A stretch of DNA of 64,000 nucleotides from Paraeggerthella hominis (GCF_021044775.1 NZ_JAJNOQ010000010.1:1-64000), one strand, 5' to 3'. Counted from the stretch's first letter, positions 1-7,871 are shown. Numbers and translations are program-made. Notes: generated from the sequence alone by a model not told the origin.

Positions 1-119
1 TCGACGATGTTCTTGGCGGTGTCCTTGACCAGCTGGAGCTGCTCCTGGGGCGTGTTGCCCAGGGCGTTGCCGCCCAGCGCGATGACAACGGACTTGCCGT
101 CACCCTTCTGATAAGGCAT
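1..119 (-). CDS. arcC: Carbamate kinase, N-terminal part (gene runs off the window)
   Basis: Third enzyme of the arginine deiminase pathway: it transfers phosphate from carbamoyl phosphate to ADP, giving ATP, ammonia and CO2 in the cytoplasm. Only the first 39 codons are present. They begin MPYQKGDGKSVVIALGGNAL, and the VIALGGNALG stretch is the nucleotide/carbamate-binding start typical of carbamate kinases. An AAGGTG ribosome binding site lies about 7 bases before the ATG. It follows the ornithine carbamoyltransferase gene by 21 bases on the same strand, which fits an arcA-argF-arcC operon. The family call is firm from this motif plus context; nothing can be said about the missing C-terminal part. 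Confidence 0.9.
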   Translation of the reverse strand, partial: MPYQKGDGKSVVIALGGNALGNTPQEQLQLVKDTAKNIV

Positions 120-140
120 GCTAATTCACCTTGTCTTTCT

Positions 141-1136
141 TTAGGAGAGGGTGGCGTACATGACAGCCTTGATGGTGTGCATGCGGTTCTCGGCCTCGTC
201 GAACACCTTGGACTGCTTGGACTCGAACACCTCGTCGGTGACTTCCATCTCGGTGACGCCGAAGCGCTCGGCGATGTCGGCACCGATGGTGGTGTTGGTG
301 TCGTGGAAGGCCGGCAGGCAGTGCAGGAAGATGGCGTTGGGGTCAGCCACAGCCATGAGCTCGGAGGTCACGCGATACGGCTCGAGCAGACGGATGCGCT
401 CGGTCCACACCTCGTCCGGCTCGCCCATGGACACCCACACGTCGGTGTAGATGGCATGCGCGCCCGTGCAGGCGGCCTTGGCATCTTCGGTCAGCGTGAT
501 GGTGCAGCCGTTCTCGGCAGCGATTTCCTTGCAGGTCTCGACCAGCTCGGCCTCCGGCATGTTCTCCTTGGGGCCGCAGGCAACGAAGTTCATGCCCAGC
601 TTGGAGCACACGACCATGAGCGAACGAGCAACGTTGTTGGCAGCGTCGCCCATGAACACCAGGGTCTTGCCCTTGATGTCGTAGTTGAAGTTCTCCTGCA
701 CCGTCAGGATGTCAGCGAGCATCTGCGTGGGATGCCACTCGGTGGTCAGGCCGTTCCACACCGGCACGCCAGCGTTGGCGCCGAGTTCCTCGACGTCGGT
801 CTGAGCATAGCCACGGAACTCGATGCCGTCGTAGAAGCGGCCGAGCACGCGGGCGGTGTCCTCGATGGACTCCTTCTTGCCCATCTGCGAGCTGCCGGGA
901 TCGAGGTAGGTCACGCCCATGCCCAGGTCCATAGCGCCAACTTCGAACGCGCAACGCGTACGGGTGGACGTCTTCTGGAACAGCAGGACGATGTTCTTGC
1001 CCTCGAGGTAGCGATGGGGGGTACCCGTCAATTTCAGGTTCTTGAACTCGCGGGACAGCTTCAGGAGGTACTCGATCTCCTCGGTCGTGAAGTCGAGGAG
1101 CCTCAGAAAGTTGCGACCGCTCAGGCTAGTAGGCAT
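141..1136 (-). CDS. arcB: Ornithine carbamoyltransferase, catabolic context
   Basis: A 331-residue cytoplasmic enzyme interconverting citrulline plus phosphate with ornithine plus carbamoyl phosphate. Visible family motifs are the carbamoyl-phosphate loop STRTR (residues 57-61), HPTQ (135-138) and HCLPAFH near residue 272, where the Cys is the ornithine-site residue. Length is normal for the family. The ATG is preceded by AAGGAATGAACT. It lies between arginine deiminase and carbamate kinase, so it most likely works in the catabolic direction, phosphorolysing citrulline for ATP production. The sequence alone cannot separate the anabolic type (argF) from the catabolic type (arcB); the symbol rests on context. 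Confidence 0.93.
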   Translation of the reverse strand: MPTSLSGRNFLRLLDFTTEEIEYLLKLSREFKNLKLTGTPHRYLEGKNIVLLFQKTSTRTRCAFEVGAMDLGMGVTYLDPGSSQMGKKESIEDTARVLGRFYDGIEFRGYAQTDVEELGANAGVPVWNGLTTEWHPTQMLADILTVQENFNYDIKGKTLVFMGDAANNVARSLMVVCSKLGMNFVACGPKENMPEAELVETCKEIAAENGCTITLTEDAKAACTGAHAIYTDVWVSMGEPDEVWTERIRLLEPYRVTSELMAVADPNAIFLHCLPAFHDTNTTIGADIAERFGVTEMEVTDEVFESKQSKVFDEAENRMHTIKAVMYATLS

Positions 1137-1213
1137 AGTTCATTCCTTTCGTCGTTACTGACAACAAACTTGAAAATCGGCAGGCGGCGCCAAGTTTTCC
1201 ACCTGCCCCTTTT

Positions 1214-1252
1214 CGGTGCGCCTCGACCGCTTCGCACAGTCTTGGCGCACCG
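1214..1252 (-). repeat. Hairpin between arcA and argF/arcB coding regions
   Basis: A perfect 9-bp inverted repeat, CGGTGCGCC (1214-1222) and GGCGCACCG (1244-1252), with a 21-base loop lies in the 167-base gap between arginine deiminase and ornithine carbamoyltransferase. No T-run follows on the minus strand, so it does not look like a full terminator. A partial attenuator or an mRNA processing/stability element within the operon is more likely. This is inference from sequence only. Confidence 0.5.
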
Positions 1253-1303
1253 TAAAAGACAGAAACCGGATGGAACTAGATTATCGCACGAGCGAGGGTA
1301 AGA

Positions 1304-2521
1304 CTAGTCCTCGCGGATCAGCGGCATGCTCATGCAGCGCGGGCCGCCACGGCCGCGGGACAGCTCGGCGGAGGGCATCTCCAAAACGTTGAGACCCTTC
1401 TCCTTGAGCAGCGCGTTCGTCACGTCGTTGCGCTCGTACACCACGATGGTGCCCGGAGCGATGCACAGCGTGTTCGAGCCGTCGTTCCACTGCTCGCGCT
1501 CGGCCGCGATGCGGTCGCCGCCGCCGCAGGGGATGAGCTCCACGGGGTTGCCGACGTACTTCGCCAGGATATCCTCAAGCGTGTCGTTCATTTCCTTGAC
1601 CTTGATACCGTCGCCTTCGGCGGTGATCTCGAACACGGTCAGCGGGCCCATGATGCCCGGGTGGATGGTGAACTTGTCAACGTCGATCTGGGTGAACACC
1701 GTGTCGAGGTGCATCATGGCGCGGTTGTTCGGAATGTAGAACGCCAGGATGGTGTCGACCGGGCTGGTTTCATCGTTGAAGATGTTGTGCGCGATCGCGT
1801 CGATGGCGTCGGGCTCCGTGCGCTGCGAGATGCCGATGGCCAGCACGTGATCGTTGATGTTGAGGATGTCGCCGCCCTCGATGTGGAACGTGTTGTAGCG
1901 GCTGTAGTACTCAGGGGTTCCCTGGAAATCGGGATGGTACTTGAAGATGTACTCGGCGTAGATGGTCTCGCGGTTACGCGTGACGGAGTACATGCGGTTG
2001 ATGGACACGCCGTTGCCGATGGACGCGAACGGGTCGCGGGTGAAGTACAGGTTCGGCATCGGGGCGACGACCATCTTGGAAGACTCGGAAACCAGGTCAA
2101 CCAAGGAGTTCGACTTGTCCGTATGCAGCTCGGTAAGGTTGATGCCCTCCATCGTCTTCATGACGAAGTCCTTGGCATCGGGGTAGTTCTCCTGCAGGTA
2201 GTCGAAGATGATCTTCTGGTAGCGCTCCGTGCGGATGCCGGCCTCTTCGATCCACTGCTTCAGGAACTGCTCGCGCAGCGCAGGGTCAGACTCGAGCACC
2301 TCAGCCGTGAGGTCCTCCAGGTAAACGACCTCGACGCCGTTGTCACGCAGAATCTGCGCGAAAGCGTCGTGCTCCTCCTGGGCGACCTTCAAGAACGGGA
2401 TGTCGTCGAACAGCAGCTCTTCGAGCGTGTTCGGCGTCAGGTTCAGAAGCTCTCGGCCAGGGCGATGGAGCAGAACTTTCTTCAAGGGCTTGATCTCGCT
2501 CTTGACGTTCACGCCAGCCAT
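1304..2521 (-). CDS. arcA: Arginine deiminase
   Basis: Hydrolyses arginine to citrulline and ammonia, the first step of the ADI pathway, which yields one ATP per arginine and raises pH. The protein has 405 residues, standard for the family. Conserved motifs are FTRDP (160-164), HIEGGD (213-218), HLDTVFT (271-277) and the catalytic Cys at about residue 396 in CMSMPL near the C-terminus. The start chosen is MAGVNVKSEI because an AAAAGGAGGG ribosome binding site lies just upstream; an in-frame extension of nine residues to 2548 has no such site. It is first in the arcA-arcB-arcC order, and the upstream region holds an ARG-box-like site, so ArgR-type control is plausible. Confidence 0.97.
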   Translation of the reverse strand: MAGVNVKSEIKPLKKVLLHRPGRELLNLTPNTLEELLFDDIPFLKVAQEEHDAFAQILRDNGVEVVYLEDLTAEVLESDPALREQFLKQWIEEAGIRTERYQKIIFDYLQENYPDAKDFVMKTMEGINLTELHTDKSNSLVDLVSESSKMVVAPMPNLYFTRDPFASIGNGVSINRMYSVTRNRETIYAEYIFKYHPDFQGTPEYYSRYNTFHIEGGDILNINDHVLAIGISQRTEPDAIDAIAHNIFNDETSPVDTILAFYIPNNRAMMHLDTVFTQIDVDKFTIHPGIMGPLTVFEITAEGDGIKVKEMNDTLEDILAKYVGNPVELIPCGGGDRIAAEREQWNDGSNTLCIAPGTIVVYERNDVTNALLKEKGLNVLEMPSAELSRGRGGPRCMSMPLIRED

Positions 2522-2836
2522 TGCAACCCTCCTTTTCCTTTTATGCATTTACAGATTTTCGACTTGCGGCAGCGCCCGTTGCGCACCGGGCGTCCGTTCG
2601 ACATCGCCAAAATCTCATGGTTCGAAATAAATTGCAACCACAAAACCGAAACAAAACGGACCCCCTCGCAAAGGCACGTGCTTTTTCGGCGAATGGTAAG
2701 GTAAATCTACGCATTTCTTCACATTTTGAACACATTTACTAGCGCAAACTAAAGCGTTTGGACGCTCAAAAACGGCCTTATTCGCACAAAAACAAGCGTG
2801 CCTCCCCCCTTTCGCACCCGGGCCTTGTTTCGTGTT

Positions 2837-2852
2837 TATGCATAAATATTCA
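2837..2852. promoter_or_regulatory. Putative ARG box (ArgR operator)
   Basis: The sequence TATGCATAAATATTCA contains the palindromic core TGCATAAATATTCA. This resembles ArgR/AhrC operators (Gram-negative TGAATnnnnATTCA; actinobacterial variants use TGCAT half sites). It lies about 315 bases upstream of arcA, which is far for direct repression but possible for activation or DNA looping. ArgR itself is not in the window, so the assignment rests on motif and pathway. Confidence 0.45.
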
Positions 2853-3013
2853 AAAAGATGCAATTACCCTGCAAACAGGTCGACGCTTTGCGCTCCAGCG
2901 CGGGCGCTTTAGGAGCCATTCATGCTTTCGAATCGAGTCTGAGCTATATAAAACCCCTGGTCTACGGCTATTTTTACCACGAGAGAAGCCCTATTGCCCC
3001 ATTGGCTCATAGT

Positions 3014-3044
3014 TTGTCCCGCCCGGCTTCATTTAAGGTATAAT
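3014..3044 (+). promoter_or_regulatory. tRNA-Arg promoter
   Basis: A perfect TATAAT at 3039-3044 lies 18 bases before the mature 5' end of tRNA-Arg. A TTGTCC hexamer at 3014-3019 could serve as the -35 element, though the spacer is long (19 bases). Confidence 0.6.
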
Positions 3045-3062
3045 ACCGATGCTCAATGAAAC

Positions 3063-3138
3063 GCGCCCATGGCTCAATGGATAGAGCAACGGACTTCTAA
3101 TCCGTCGGTTGCAGGTTCGAGTCCTGCTGGGCGCACCA
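3063..3138 (+). tRNA. tRNA-Arg (anticodon TCT)
   Basis: A 76-base cloverleaf with acceptor stem GCGCCCA/TGGGCGC, discriminator A and encoded CCA. The anticodon loop CTTCTAA gives TCT, reading AGA/AGG. The T arm contains GGTTCGAGTCC. It is followed by a strong terminator, so it is a single-gene transcript. Confidence 0.96.
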
Positions 3139-3147
3139 GATTGCTCC

Positions 3148-3177
3148 AGCCGTTTCGCTTTCGCGAAACGGCTTTTT
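3148..3177 (+). terminator. Rho-independent terminator of tRNA-Arg
   Basis: A perfect 11-bp stem (AGCCGTTTCGC at 3148-3158 with GCGAAACGGCT at 3163-3173), a 4-base loop and a following T-run (through 3177). It starts 10 bases after the tRNA CCA end. Confidence 0.93.
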
Positions 3178-3355
3178 ACTGACTCCATTTTAAAAAACTT
3201 TGAATTATTTCAAATTTCTTTTTCTATTGCAATAGTTTTCGCGCATTATTTTTCTTTCCAACAACAGGCTGGAAACCCCGCGCCCATTCGACGCCCGTTC
3301 GGGAAACCGATTGGCAACAGCTGCGTCGCAGGGCGCTTCCCCTAAAGATGATAAG

Positions 3356-3372
3356 TTAGAATAGTAATCTAA
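3356..3372. repeat. Inverted repeat TTAGA-n7-TCTAA upstream of the glutaredoxin gene
   Basis: TTAGA (3356-3360) and TCTAA (3368-3372) form a 17-bp palindromic element about 50 bases before the glutaredoxin start codon. It lies in the AT-rich 285-base stretch 3139-3423, which otherwise holds only the tRNA terminator. It could be an operator overlapping the promoter; no regulator is identified. Confidence 0.4.
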
Positions 3373-3423
3373 ATCACCGACAGAAACGCTCGCCCTTGCT
3401 CAGCGCATCGAGAGGAGCCGCAC

Positions 3424-3666
3424 ATGCCCTACCTGGAAAACCACACGCTTTACTACAAGAAATCCTGCCCGTACTGCCAAAAAGTTCTACGATTCATGGA
3501 CGCGAACAAGATCACCATGGACACGCGCGACACGCTGCAACCGGGAAACCAGAACGACCTCGTGCGCATTGGAGGCAAGAAGCAAGTCCCCTGCCTCGTT
3601 ATCGGCAACCGTCCGCTGTACGAATCGGACGACATCGTCTCGTACCTGCGGGGCATCGTATCCTAA
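3424..3666 (+). CDS. Glutaredoxin family protein (GST N-terminal/NrdH-like thioredoxin fold)
   Basis: An 80-residue single-domain thioredoxin-fold protein. The CPYC redox pair lies at residues 15-18 and the cis-proline segment KKQVPCL in the second half, followed by the SDDIVSYL helix typical of glutaredoxins. It probably reduces disulfides or glutathione-like mixed disulfides in the cytoplasm; its electron donor cannot be read from sequence. The GAGAGGAG ribosome binding site supports the ATG. It stands alone, convergent with the LysR gene 29 bases downstream. Confidence 0.88.
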   Translation: MPYLENHTLYYKKSCPYCQKVLRFMDANKITMDTRDTLQPGNQNDLVRIGGKKQVPCLVIGNRPLYESDDIVSYLRGIVS

Positions 3667-3695
3667 AGCGGTGCCCCGACTTCTCGTCTGCGCAC

Positions 3696-4598
3696 TCAGA
3701 ATCGCTTGCGCAGACGAGCGGCACGCTCGCACAAGTACTCCACCAGCTCGTCTTCAGCAGACGTGGGAGTTCGCGTTTTCAGACGAGACGCCCCGAATCC
3801 CCACGTAAATCCGCGTAAAGGCACGGCGCGCACGTCCTCGTTGCCCTTGAACACTTCCAAACACGCCAAATGAGGCAGCGTGAACCCGACGCCCCTCCCG
3901 TGCAGCACGAACTCGTATATCCAGAAAATCTCGGAGTACTTCACGATCTCGGGCGGATTCGCTGCGGCGCGCGCGAACCAATCCGACAGCGCGCGGTAGC
4001 ATTTGAAATCGTCGCCGGGCATGGCGATGCGTCGGCCCGCAAGGTCCTCGGGACCTATGGATTCGCAATCGCCGAGCGGATCGTCGCGGCGCACCCAATA
4101 CCATACGGGAGACGTGTACAGAAGCCGGGATTCGAACTCCTCGTCGCACGGCACGACGGTCAAAGCCATGTCGTAGAGACCCTCTCTCAGCGCGGCCTCG
4201 CACAGAGCGTCGGGCATTTCGCACAGCGATATGGACACGTCTGCATGGGTTTTGAGGTAATCCTGCAAGAAATCGCAGCCGAGAAAACCGGGGATGCCGA
4301 GCGAGCAGGCAATACGCAGCTCGACGTAGCCGCTCGAAGCTATGCGATCGAACGCAGCTGCCAGCAAATTGCGCTCGGCTCGCACGCGTTTGGCGTACTC
4401 GTAGAACTCATGGGCGTACGGCGTGGCAACGCGCGAGCCGTCCTCATCCATGGTGAACAGCGAAACTCCCAGTTCGCGCTCCATACTGCGAATAGCCTTC
4501 GTGAATCCCTGAGGAGACATGGGAACCTTGGCGGCGGCAGCGCTGAAGCTGGGCGATTCGTACGCCAGTATGAAGTAGTCGCACCTGTCCTGAAGCAT
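3696..4598 (-). CDS. LysR-family transcriptional regulator
   Basis: A 300-residue protein with an N-terminal winged helix-turn-helix (residues 1-60; SFSAAAAKVPMSPQGFTKAI is the recognition region) followed by a periplasmic-binding-protein-like effector domain. The start is MLQDRCDYF because GGAGGGCTCC precedes it; an upstream in-frame extension to 4685 lacks such a site and would run through the control region. It is transcribed divergently from the Tat flavoprotein at 4804, the usual arrangement for a LysR activator of its neighbour. The inducer is unknown; the most economical guess is the substrate of that flavoprotein. Confidence 0.93.
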   Translation of the reverse strand: MLQDRCDYFILAYESPSFSAAAAKVPMSPQGFTKAIRSMERELGVSLFTMDEDGSRVATPYAHEFYEYAKRVRAERNLLAAAFDRIASSGYVELRIACSLGIPGFLGCDFLQDYLKTHADVSISLCEMPDALCEAALREGLYDMALTVVPCDEEFESRLLYTSPVWYWVRRDDPLGDCESIGPEDLAGRRIAMPGDDFKCYRALSDWFARAAANPPEIVKYSEIFWIYEFVLHGRGVGFTLPHLACLEVFKGNEDVRAVPLRGFTWGFGASRLKTRTPTSAEDELVEYLCERAARLRKRF

Positions 4599-4632
4599 GG
4601 AGCCCTCCCTCCCCTTCTCCAGATCGAACCTT

Positions 4633-4677
4633 ATTGTACTACCAACCGCGTACGAACGGGTGAAACCAAACGTTTCA
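4633..4677. promoter_or_regulatory. LysR operator candidate and lysR promoter
   Basis: In the divergent spacer, TGAAAC (4661-4666) and GTTTCA (4672-4677) form a palindrome with a 5-base centre, a plausible LysR binding site. On the minus strand TACAAT (complement of 4633-4638) is a good -10 for the regulator gene, so the palindrome would overlap its -35 region. That arrangement fits autoregulation together with activation of the flavoprotein gene. Confidence 0.5.
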
Positions 4678-4766
4678 AGGGGCATCGGCTAGCTGGCCGC
4701 GAATCCATTGCGCAACCCGATCCCGAAGGGCCAAACTGAAGGCACGCCGCAGGAGGGCGGCTGGAA

Positions 4767-4785
4767 TCGCTTCTCAGGGAAGCGA
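4767..4785 (+). repeat. Hairpin in the flavoprotein leader, just before the ribosome binding site
   Basis: TCGCTTC (4767-4773) and GAAGCGA (4779-4785) form a 7-bp stem with a 5-base loop. It ends six bases before the AAGGAGG ribosome binding site of the flavoprotein gene. It may stabilise the 5' end of the mRNA or tune translation. Confidence 0.45.
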
Positions 4786-4803
4786 CGTACAAGGAGGATC
4801 ATC

Positions 4804-6522
4804 ATGTCCGAAGCAACCAGCAACTTGAGTCGTCGATCGTTTCTCGCAGGGGCCGGCATTCTGACCGCAGGATTCGCCGGAGCCGCGCTGACCGGCTGCA
4901 GCCCGAGCGCGCCCGCCACAGGCAGCAAGGACCCGGCTTCCGCGCCCGAAGCGGGCGGCAACGAGCCTGCCGCAAACGGCAGCGACGCTTTGTGGAACAT
5001 CCCCGAACTGGGAGAGCCGAAAGAAACCGTCAAGGCGGACGTATGCATCGTCGGTGCGGGAGGAACGGGCACAGCAGCGGCCATCCAAGCCATTGACCTG
5101 GGTCTCAAGCCAGTTGTGATCGAGCGTCTTTCCGGATACGGCGGATCGTTCATCGGAACCGAAGGCATGACGGCCCTGGAAACGCATTTCACCAAGGCAG
5201 ACGGCGACATCATGTTCGCCGGCGCCTACAATCCCAACGCCCCGTACGATGTGAAGAACGCCACGAACACGTGCCTGAACTACCATCACTGGATTCCGCA
5301 GCACAAGCTGTACGAGAACTTCTTCGGGCAGACGTCCGAAACCATCGATTGGTTGGAAAGCCACGGCATCGAATTCGAAGGGAACATCTCCATCGGCGCC
5401 GGTCCGAAGGTATGGCACGTCTACGACAAGGGAGACAACGCCAGTCCCGGCGGCTACTTCATGCAGTGCTTCGGCAAGGAGGCCGAGAAACTAGGCGTTG
5501 AAGCTCACTTCAACACATTCGGCCGCAAGCTGATCCTGGAAGACGGCAAAGTGGCCGGCGTTCTGGCCGAAAAGGACAACGGCGACGTATTGAAGGTCGA
5601 AGCGCCCGTGGTCATGATATGCACGGGCGGTTACGCGAACAACCCCGAAATGCTCTACAGCGTATCCGAAACGAAAAACGAGAACATCCAGGCGCTTGGC
5701 ATGGACTGCCGGGCAGGCGACGGATTGAAGATGGCCAAGGACGCCGGCGCCGAATTCGCCGAAGGCCTGGGCACCGTCATGTGGTGCGGACCCGTCACTA
5801 TAGGAGCCGTTACGGCAACGTGGACCACCGACGCGTACTCCGTAGGCGTGCAGCCCACCGTATGGCTCAACGAAAAGGGCCAGCGATTCTGCAAAGAAGA
5901 CCTCTGGCTGGACGACTTCTCGGGCGCTGGCATGTGCGTACGCAACCAGGATAAAACGTTCGCCCTGTTCACCGAAGCAGATATGAAACGCTGGGAAGCC
6001 GACGGCCCCGATGGGCAAGTGTTCTCGTTCGGCACGCCGGGAACGCCGCTGGCAAAAGCGCGCGAGGTCCTGCAAAAAGCCGAAGGCTGCCACGTGGGCG
6101 ATTCGCTGGAAGACCTCTGCGCCAAAGTCGGGCTGGACCCCGCCGCCGTCAAGGCGACCGTCGAGCAGTACAACGCCTACTGCGACGTCGCGGCGGGCCT
6201 GGACGGAGAAGACCCCAGCGCCGACGAGGAATTCGGCAAGCGATCCAAGTTCATGCACAAGGTGGACGCAGGCCCCTATTGGCTGTGCGAAACCGCTGAC
6301 GGGTTCTACACCACGTGCGGCGGCATCAAGGTGAACGAGAAGATACAAGTCCTCGACGACAAGGACCAGGTGATTCCGGGCCTGTACGCCGGAGGCTCCG
6401 ACGCAGGCGGACTGTACGGCGACTCCTACGACGTCAAGTTCGCACCTGGCTCGCAAGCCGCCTGGGCCGTGAACTCCGGGCGCCTGGCAATGAAGGACGC
6501 CAAGGAGTACCTGGGCAAGTAA
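4804..6522 (+). CDS. Tat-exported FAD-dependent reductase lipoprotein (fumarate reductase flavoprotein type)
   Basis: A 572-residue flavoprotein. The N-terminus has a twin-arginine signal (SRRSFLAGAG, residues 9-18) followed by a lipobox LTGC with Cys32, so it should be exported folded by Tat and anchored as a lipoprotein. The mature part opens with an FAD dinucleotide fold (VGAGGTG, residues 83-89) and continues as a fumarate reductase/succinate dehydrogenase-type flavoprotein ending in a GGSDAGGLYGDSYDVKF segment near the active-site region. There is no FMN-binding or cytochrome domain and no cytochrome gene beside it, so electrons must come from a separately encoded carrier. Relatives in gut Eggerthellaceae reduce xenobiotics and dietary acids as respiratory acceptors; the substrate here is unknown. 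AAGGAGG precedes the ATG. Confidence 0.9.
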   Translation: MSEATSNLSRRSFLAGAGILTAGFAGAALTGCSPSAPATGSKDPASAPEAGGNEPAANGSDALWNIPELGEPKETVKADVCIVGAGGTGTAAAIQAIDLGLKPVVIERLSGYGGSFIGTEGMTALETHFTKADGDIMFAGAYNPNAPYDVKNATNTCLNYHHWIPQHKLYENFFGQTSETIDWLESHGIEFEGNISIGAGPKVWHVYDKGDNASPGGYFMQCFGKEAEKLGVEAHFNTFGRKLILEDGKVAGVLAEKDNGDVLKVEAPVVMICTGGYANNPEMLYSVSETKNENIQALGMDCRAGDGLKMAKDAGAEFAEGLGTVMWCGPVTIGAVTATWTTDAYSVGVQPTVWLNEKGQRFCKEDLWLDDFSGAGMCVRNQDKTFALFTEADMKRWEADGPDGQVFSFGTPGTPLAKAREVLQKAEGCHVGDSLEDLCAKVGLDPAAVKATVEQYNAYCDVAAGLDGEDPSADEEFGKRSKFMHKVDAGPYWLCETADGFYTTCGGIKVNEKIQVLDDKDQVIPGLYAGGSDAGGLYGDSYDVKFAPGSQAAWAVNSGRLAMKDAKEYLGK

Positions 6523-6973
6523 GCCGTTTCGCCCGGTGCAGACGATTTTGCAGCCGCCAAGCATCCCTTCCAAACGCTTGGCGTCGAACGCACCGGGCAC
6601 ATCTTTGCGCTGCGGCTTCGGCGCCGCCCCCTCCCCCGCGCCGAAGTCGCAGGACCCCGTGCACCGCGACCCGATCTCAATTCGACCGAGTCGCGGTGCG
6701 CTTTCGAGCAGGCGTTTCGCGACGATGGCTCTTGCGCGATGAATTGGGATGTTGCCGCAAACCGCTCCGCATGCGGTAAAAAGCATCGATTCCTGCCAAA
6801 ATTTCCGGTTTCCACCGCACAGGACGGCAAGCATCGGGGCGAAAGCGGCTCGATTCCCGCTTTGGGTTTTCGCGTCAATGGCCGGGTTCGACCGGATTCG
6901 TGGATTCCCTGGGATAATTTTGCGCGCATCGGAGAAACTTGCGGTACAATAGGCGCCGCGCTTAATGCGATAT
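6523..6973. other. Gene-free stretch between the flavoprotein and tRNA-Gly
   Basis: About 450 bases. The first 180 hold three large inverted repeats (listed separately). The rest holds a short hairpin (ACCGC 6761-6765 with GCGGT 6773-6777 followed by AAAAA) and a TACAAT -10 element at 6945-6950 for tRNA-Gly. Open frames here run through the tRNA and have no ribosome binding sites; I find no convincing gene. Confidence 0.6.
6531..6699. repeat. Three consecutive large inverted repeats (hairpin array)
   Basis: IR1: GCCCGGTGC (6531-6539) with GCACCGGGC (6590-6598), enclosing a second 8-bp stem CGCCAAGC/GCTTGGCG (6555-6562, 6576-6583). IR2: CTTCGGCGC (6616-6624) with GCGCCGAAG (6638-6646), extended by TGCG/CGCA after one mismatch. 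IR3: GCACCGCGAC (6661-6670) with GTCGCGGTGC (6690-6699). All arms are perfect. They start eight bases after the flavoprotein stop codon, so transcription termination or mRNA 3' protection is the simplest role, but none is followed by a T-run. Confidence 0.75.
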
Positions 6974-7047
6974 GCGGGTGTGGTTCAATGGTAGAACCTG
7001 AGCCTTCCAAGCTCATGACGCGGGTTCGATTCCCGTCACCCGCTCCA
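6974..7047 (+). tRNA. tRNA-Gly (anticodon TCC)
   Basis: A 74-base cloverleaf with acceptor stem GCGGGTG/CACCCGC, discriminator T and encoded CCA. The anticodon loop CTTCCAA gives TCC. The T arm is GGGTTCGATTCCC. A TACAAT promoter element lies 23 bases upstream and a strong terminator follows. Confidence 0.96.
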
Positions 7048-7056
7048 CGAACGCTC

Positions 7057-7091
7057 AAGAAGCCCGATCATCGCGATCGGGCTTCTTTTTT
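7057..7091 (+). terminator. Rho-independent terminator of tRNA-Gly
   Basis: A perfect 13-bp stem (7057-7069 with 7075-7087), a 5-base loop and a T-run running to 7091. Confidence 0.95.
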
Positions 7092-7117
7092 CCTTCGCTT
7101 CCCTTGAGTCAGCAAGG

Positions 7118-7681
7118 CTACAATTCCAGCATTGCGCGGAACCCGCGCGCCGCATAGTAGGAATCGGCTCCGTTGTGAAACGTGAACACGCGGTTGTAAC
7201 GACGGTCGCAGAACAGCGCGCCGCCTAAAGCGCGCACGTCGTCAGGAGTATCTATCCAGCTCGACGTCTTGAGGTCGAACGCACCGACCTCCTGCAAGCC
7301 CCGGTATTGAGCTTCGGTGAGAATCTTCGCGCCCATGGCATCCGCCACGCCAAGCGCGCTCCCTTGCGGCTTGTTGCGCTTGCGAGCTTGAAGCGCTGCG
7401 TCGTCGTAGCACAAGCCTCTTCTCCCGGCAGGACTTTCAGGCGAGCAGTCGAAGAACGCGAGCGCATCGCCAGCGGCTCGATCGCGCACGACGTCAGGTT
7501 GGCCGCCGGATGCCTCCATGGCCTGCAAGACGGCCAGCTTCCCGGGAGCCGCCGCAAGGCGAAGACGCACGTCGTCCCATGACGCATCAAGATGACGCTC
7601 GGGATGTTGTTCGAAACGGACGCGCAAGGTTGTCAGCAGATCGCCGAACTCACGATCAGCTTCGGAATGGACGGATTCCAT
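7118..7681 (-). CDS. DUF4256 family protein
   Basis: A 187-residue soluble protein recognised as DUF4256 from conserved blocks GRRGLCYDDAAL, ILTEAQYRGLQ, LKTSSWIDTP, GALFCDRRYNRVF and the C-terminal HNGADSYYAARGF. It is full length for the family. The biochemical role of the family is unknown. The ribosome binding site is weak (AAGGGG, rather distant). The gene stands alone between two tRNA genes and faces the tRNA-Gly terminator. Confidence 0.85.
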   Translation of the reverse strand: MESVHSEADREFGDLLTTLRVRFEQHPERHLDASWDDVRLRLAAAPGKLAVLQAMEASGGQPDVVRDRAAGDALAFFDCSPESPAGRRGLCYDDAALQARKRNKPQGSALGVADAMGAKILTEAQYRGLQEVGAFDLKTSSWIDTPDDVRALGGALFCDRRYNRVFTFHNGADSYYAARGFRAMLEL

Positions 7682-7871
7682 CGCTATCGCCCCTTATCTA
7701 GTCTCATGCTCATTTGAAAACATGGTAGGACAAGAAGGCGCGCGCGGCGCACAGGACGCGAAACGGGAAGGAAACGGTTGCCGACGGCGTTTGCGCTTGT
7801 GACGAGAATGCCGAGATCTTGCAAGATTGCGAGCCACTTGCACAGACGCCGATCCGATTCAAAAAGAAAAA

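Larger units (their letters stand above)
2522..3062. promoter_or_regulatory. Long AT-rich intergenic control region upstream of arcA
   Basis: About 540 bases without a gene, much more AT-rich than the flanking coding DNA. It must hold the promoter of the arginine deiminase operon (minus strand) and, at its right end, that of tRNA-Arg (plus strand). Several TGCAT-type half sites occur (near 2542, 2715 and 2840), the best forming an ARG-box-like element at 2837-2852. The start point of the operon is not clear by eye, and I found no plausible small gene. Confidence 0.6.

Noticed and set aside
6426..7058. A minus-strand open frame running from the flavoprotein 3' end through tRNA-Gly
   Set aside because: It overlaps the tRNA and the hairpin array, has no ribosome binding site and shows the tRNA-derived sequence typical of false annotations.
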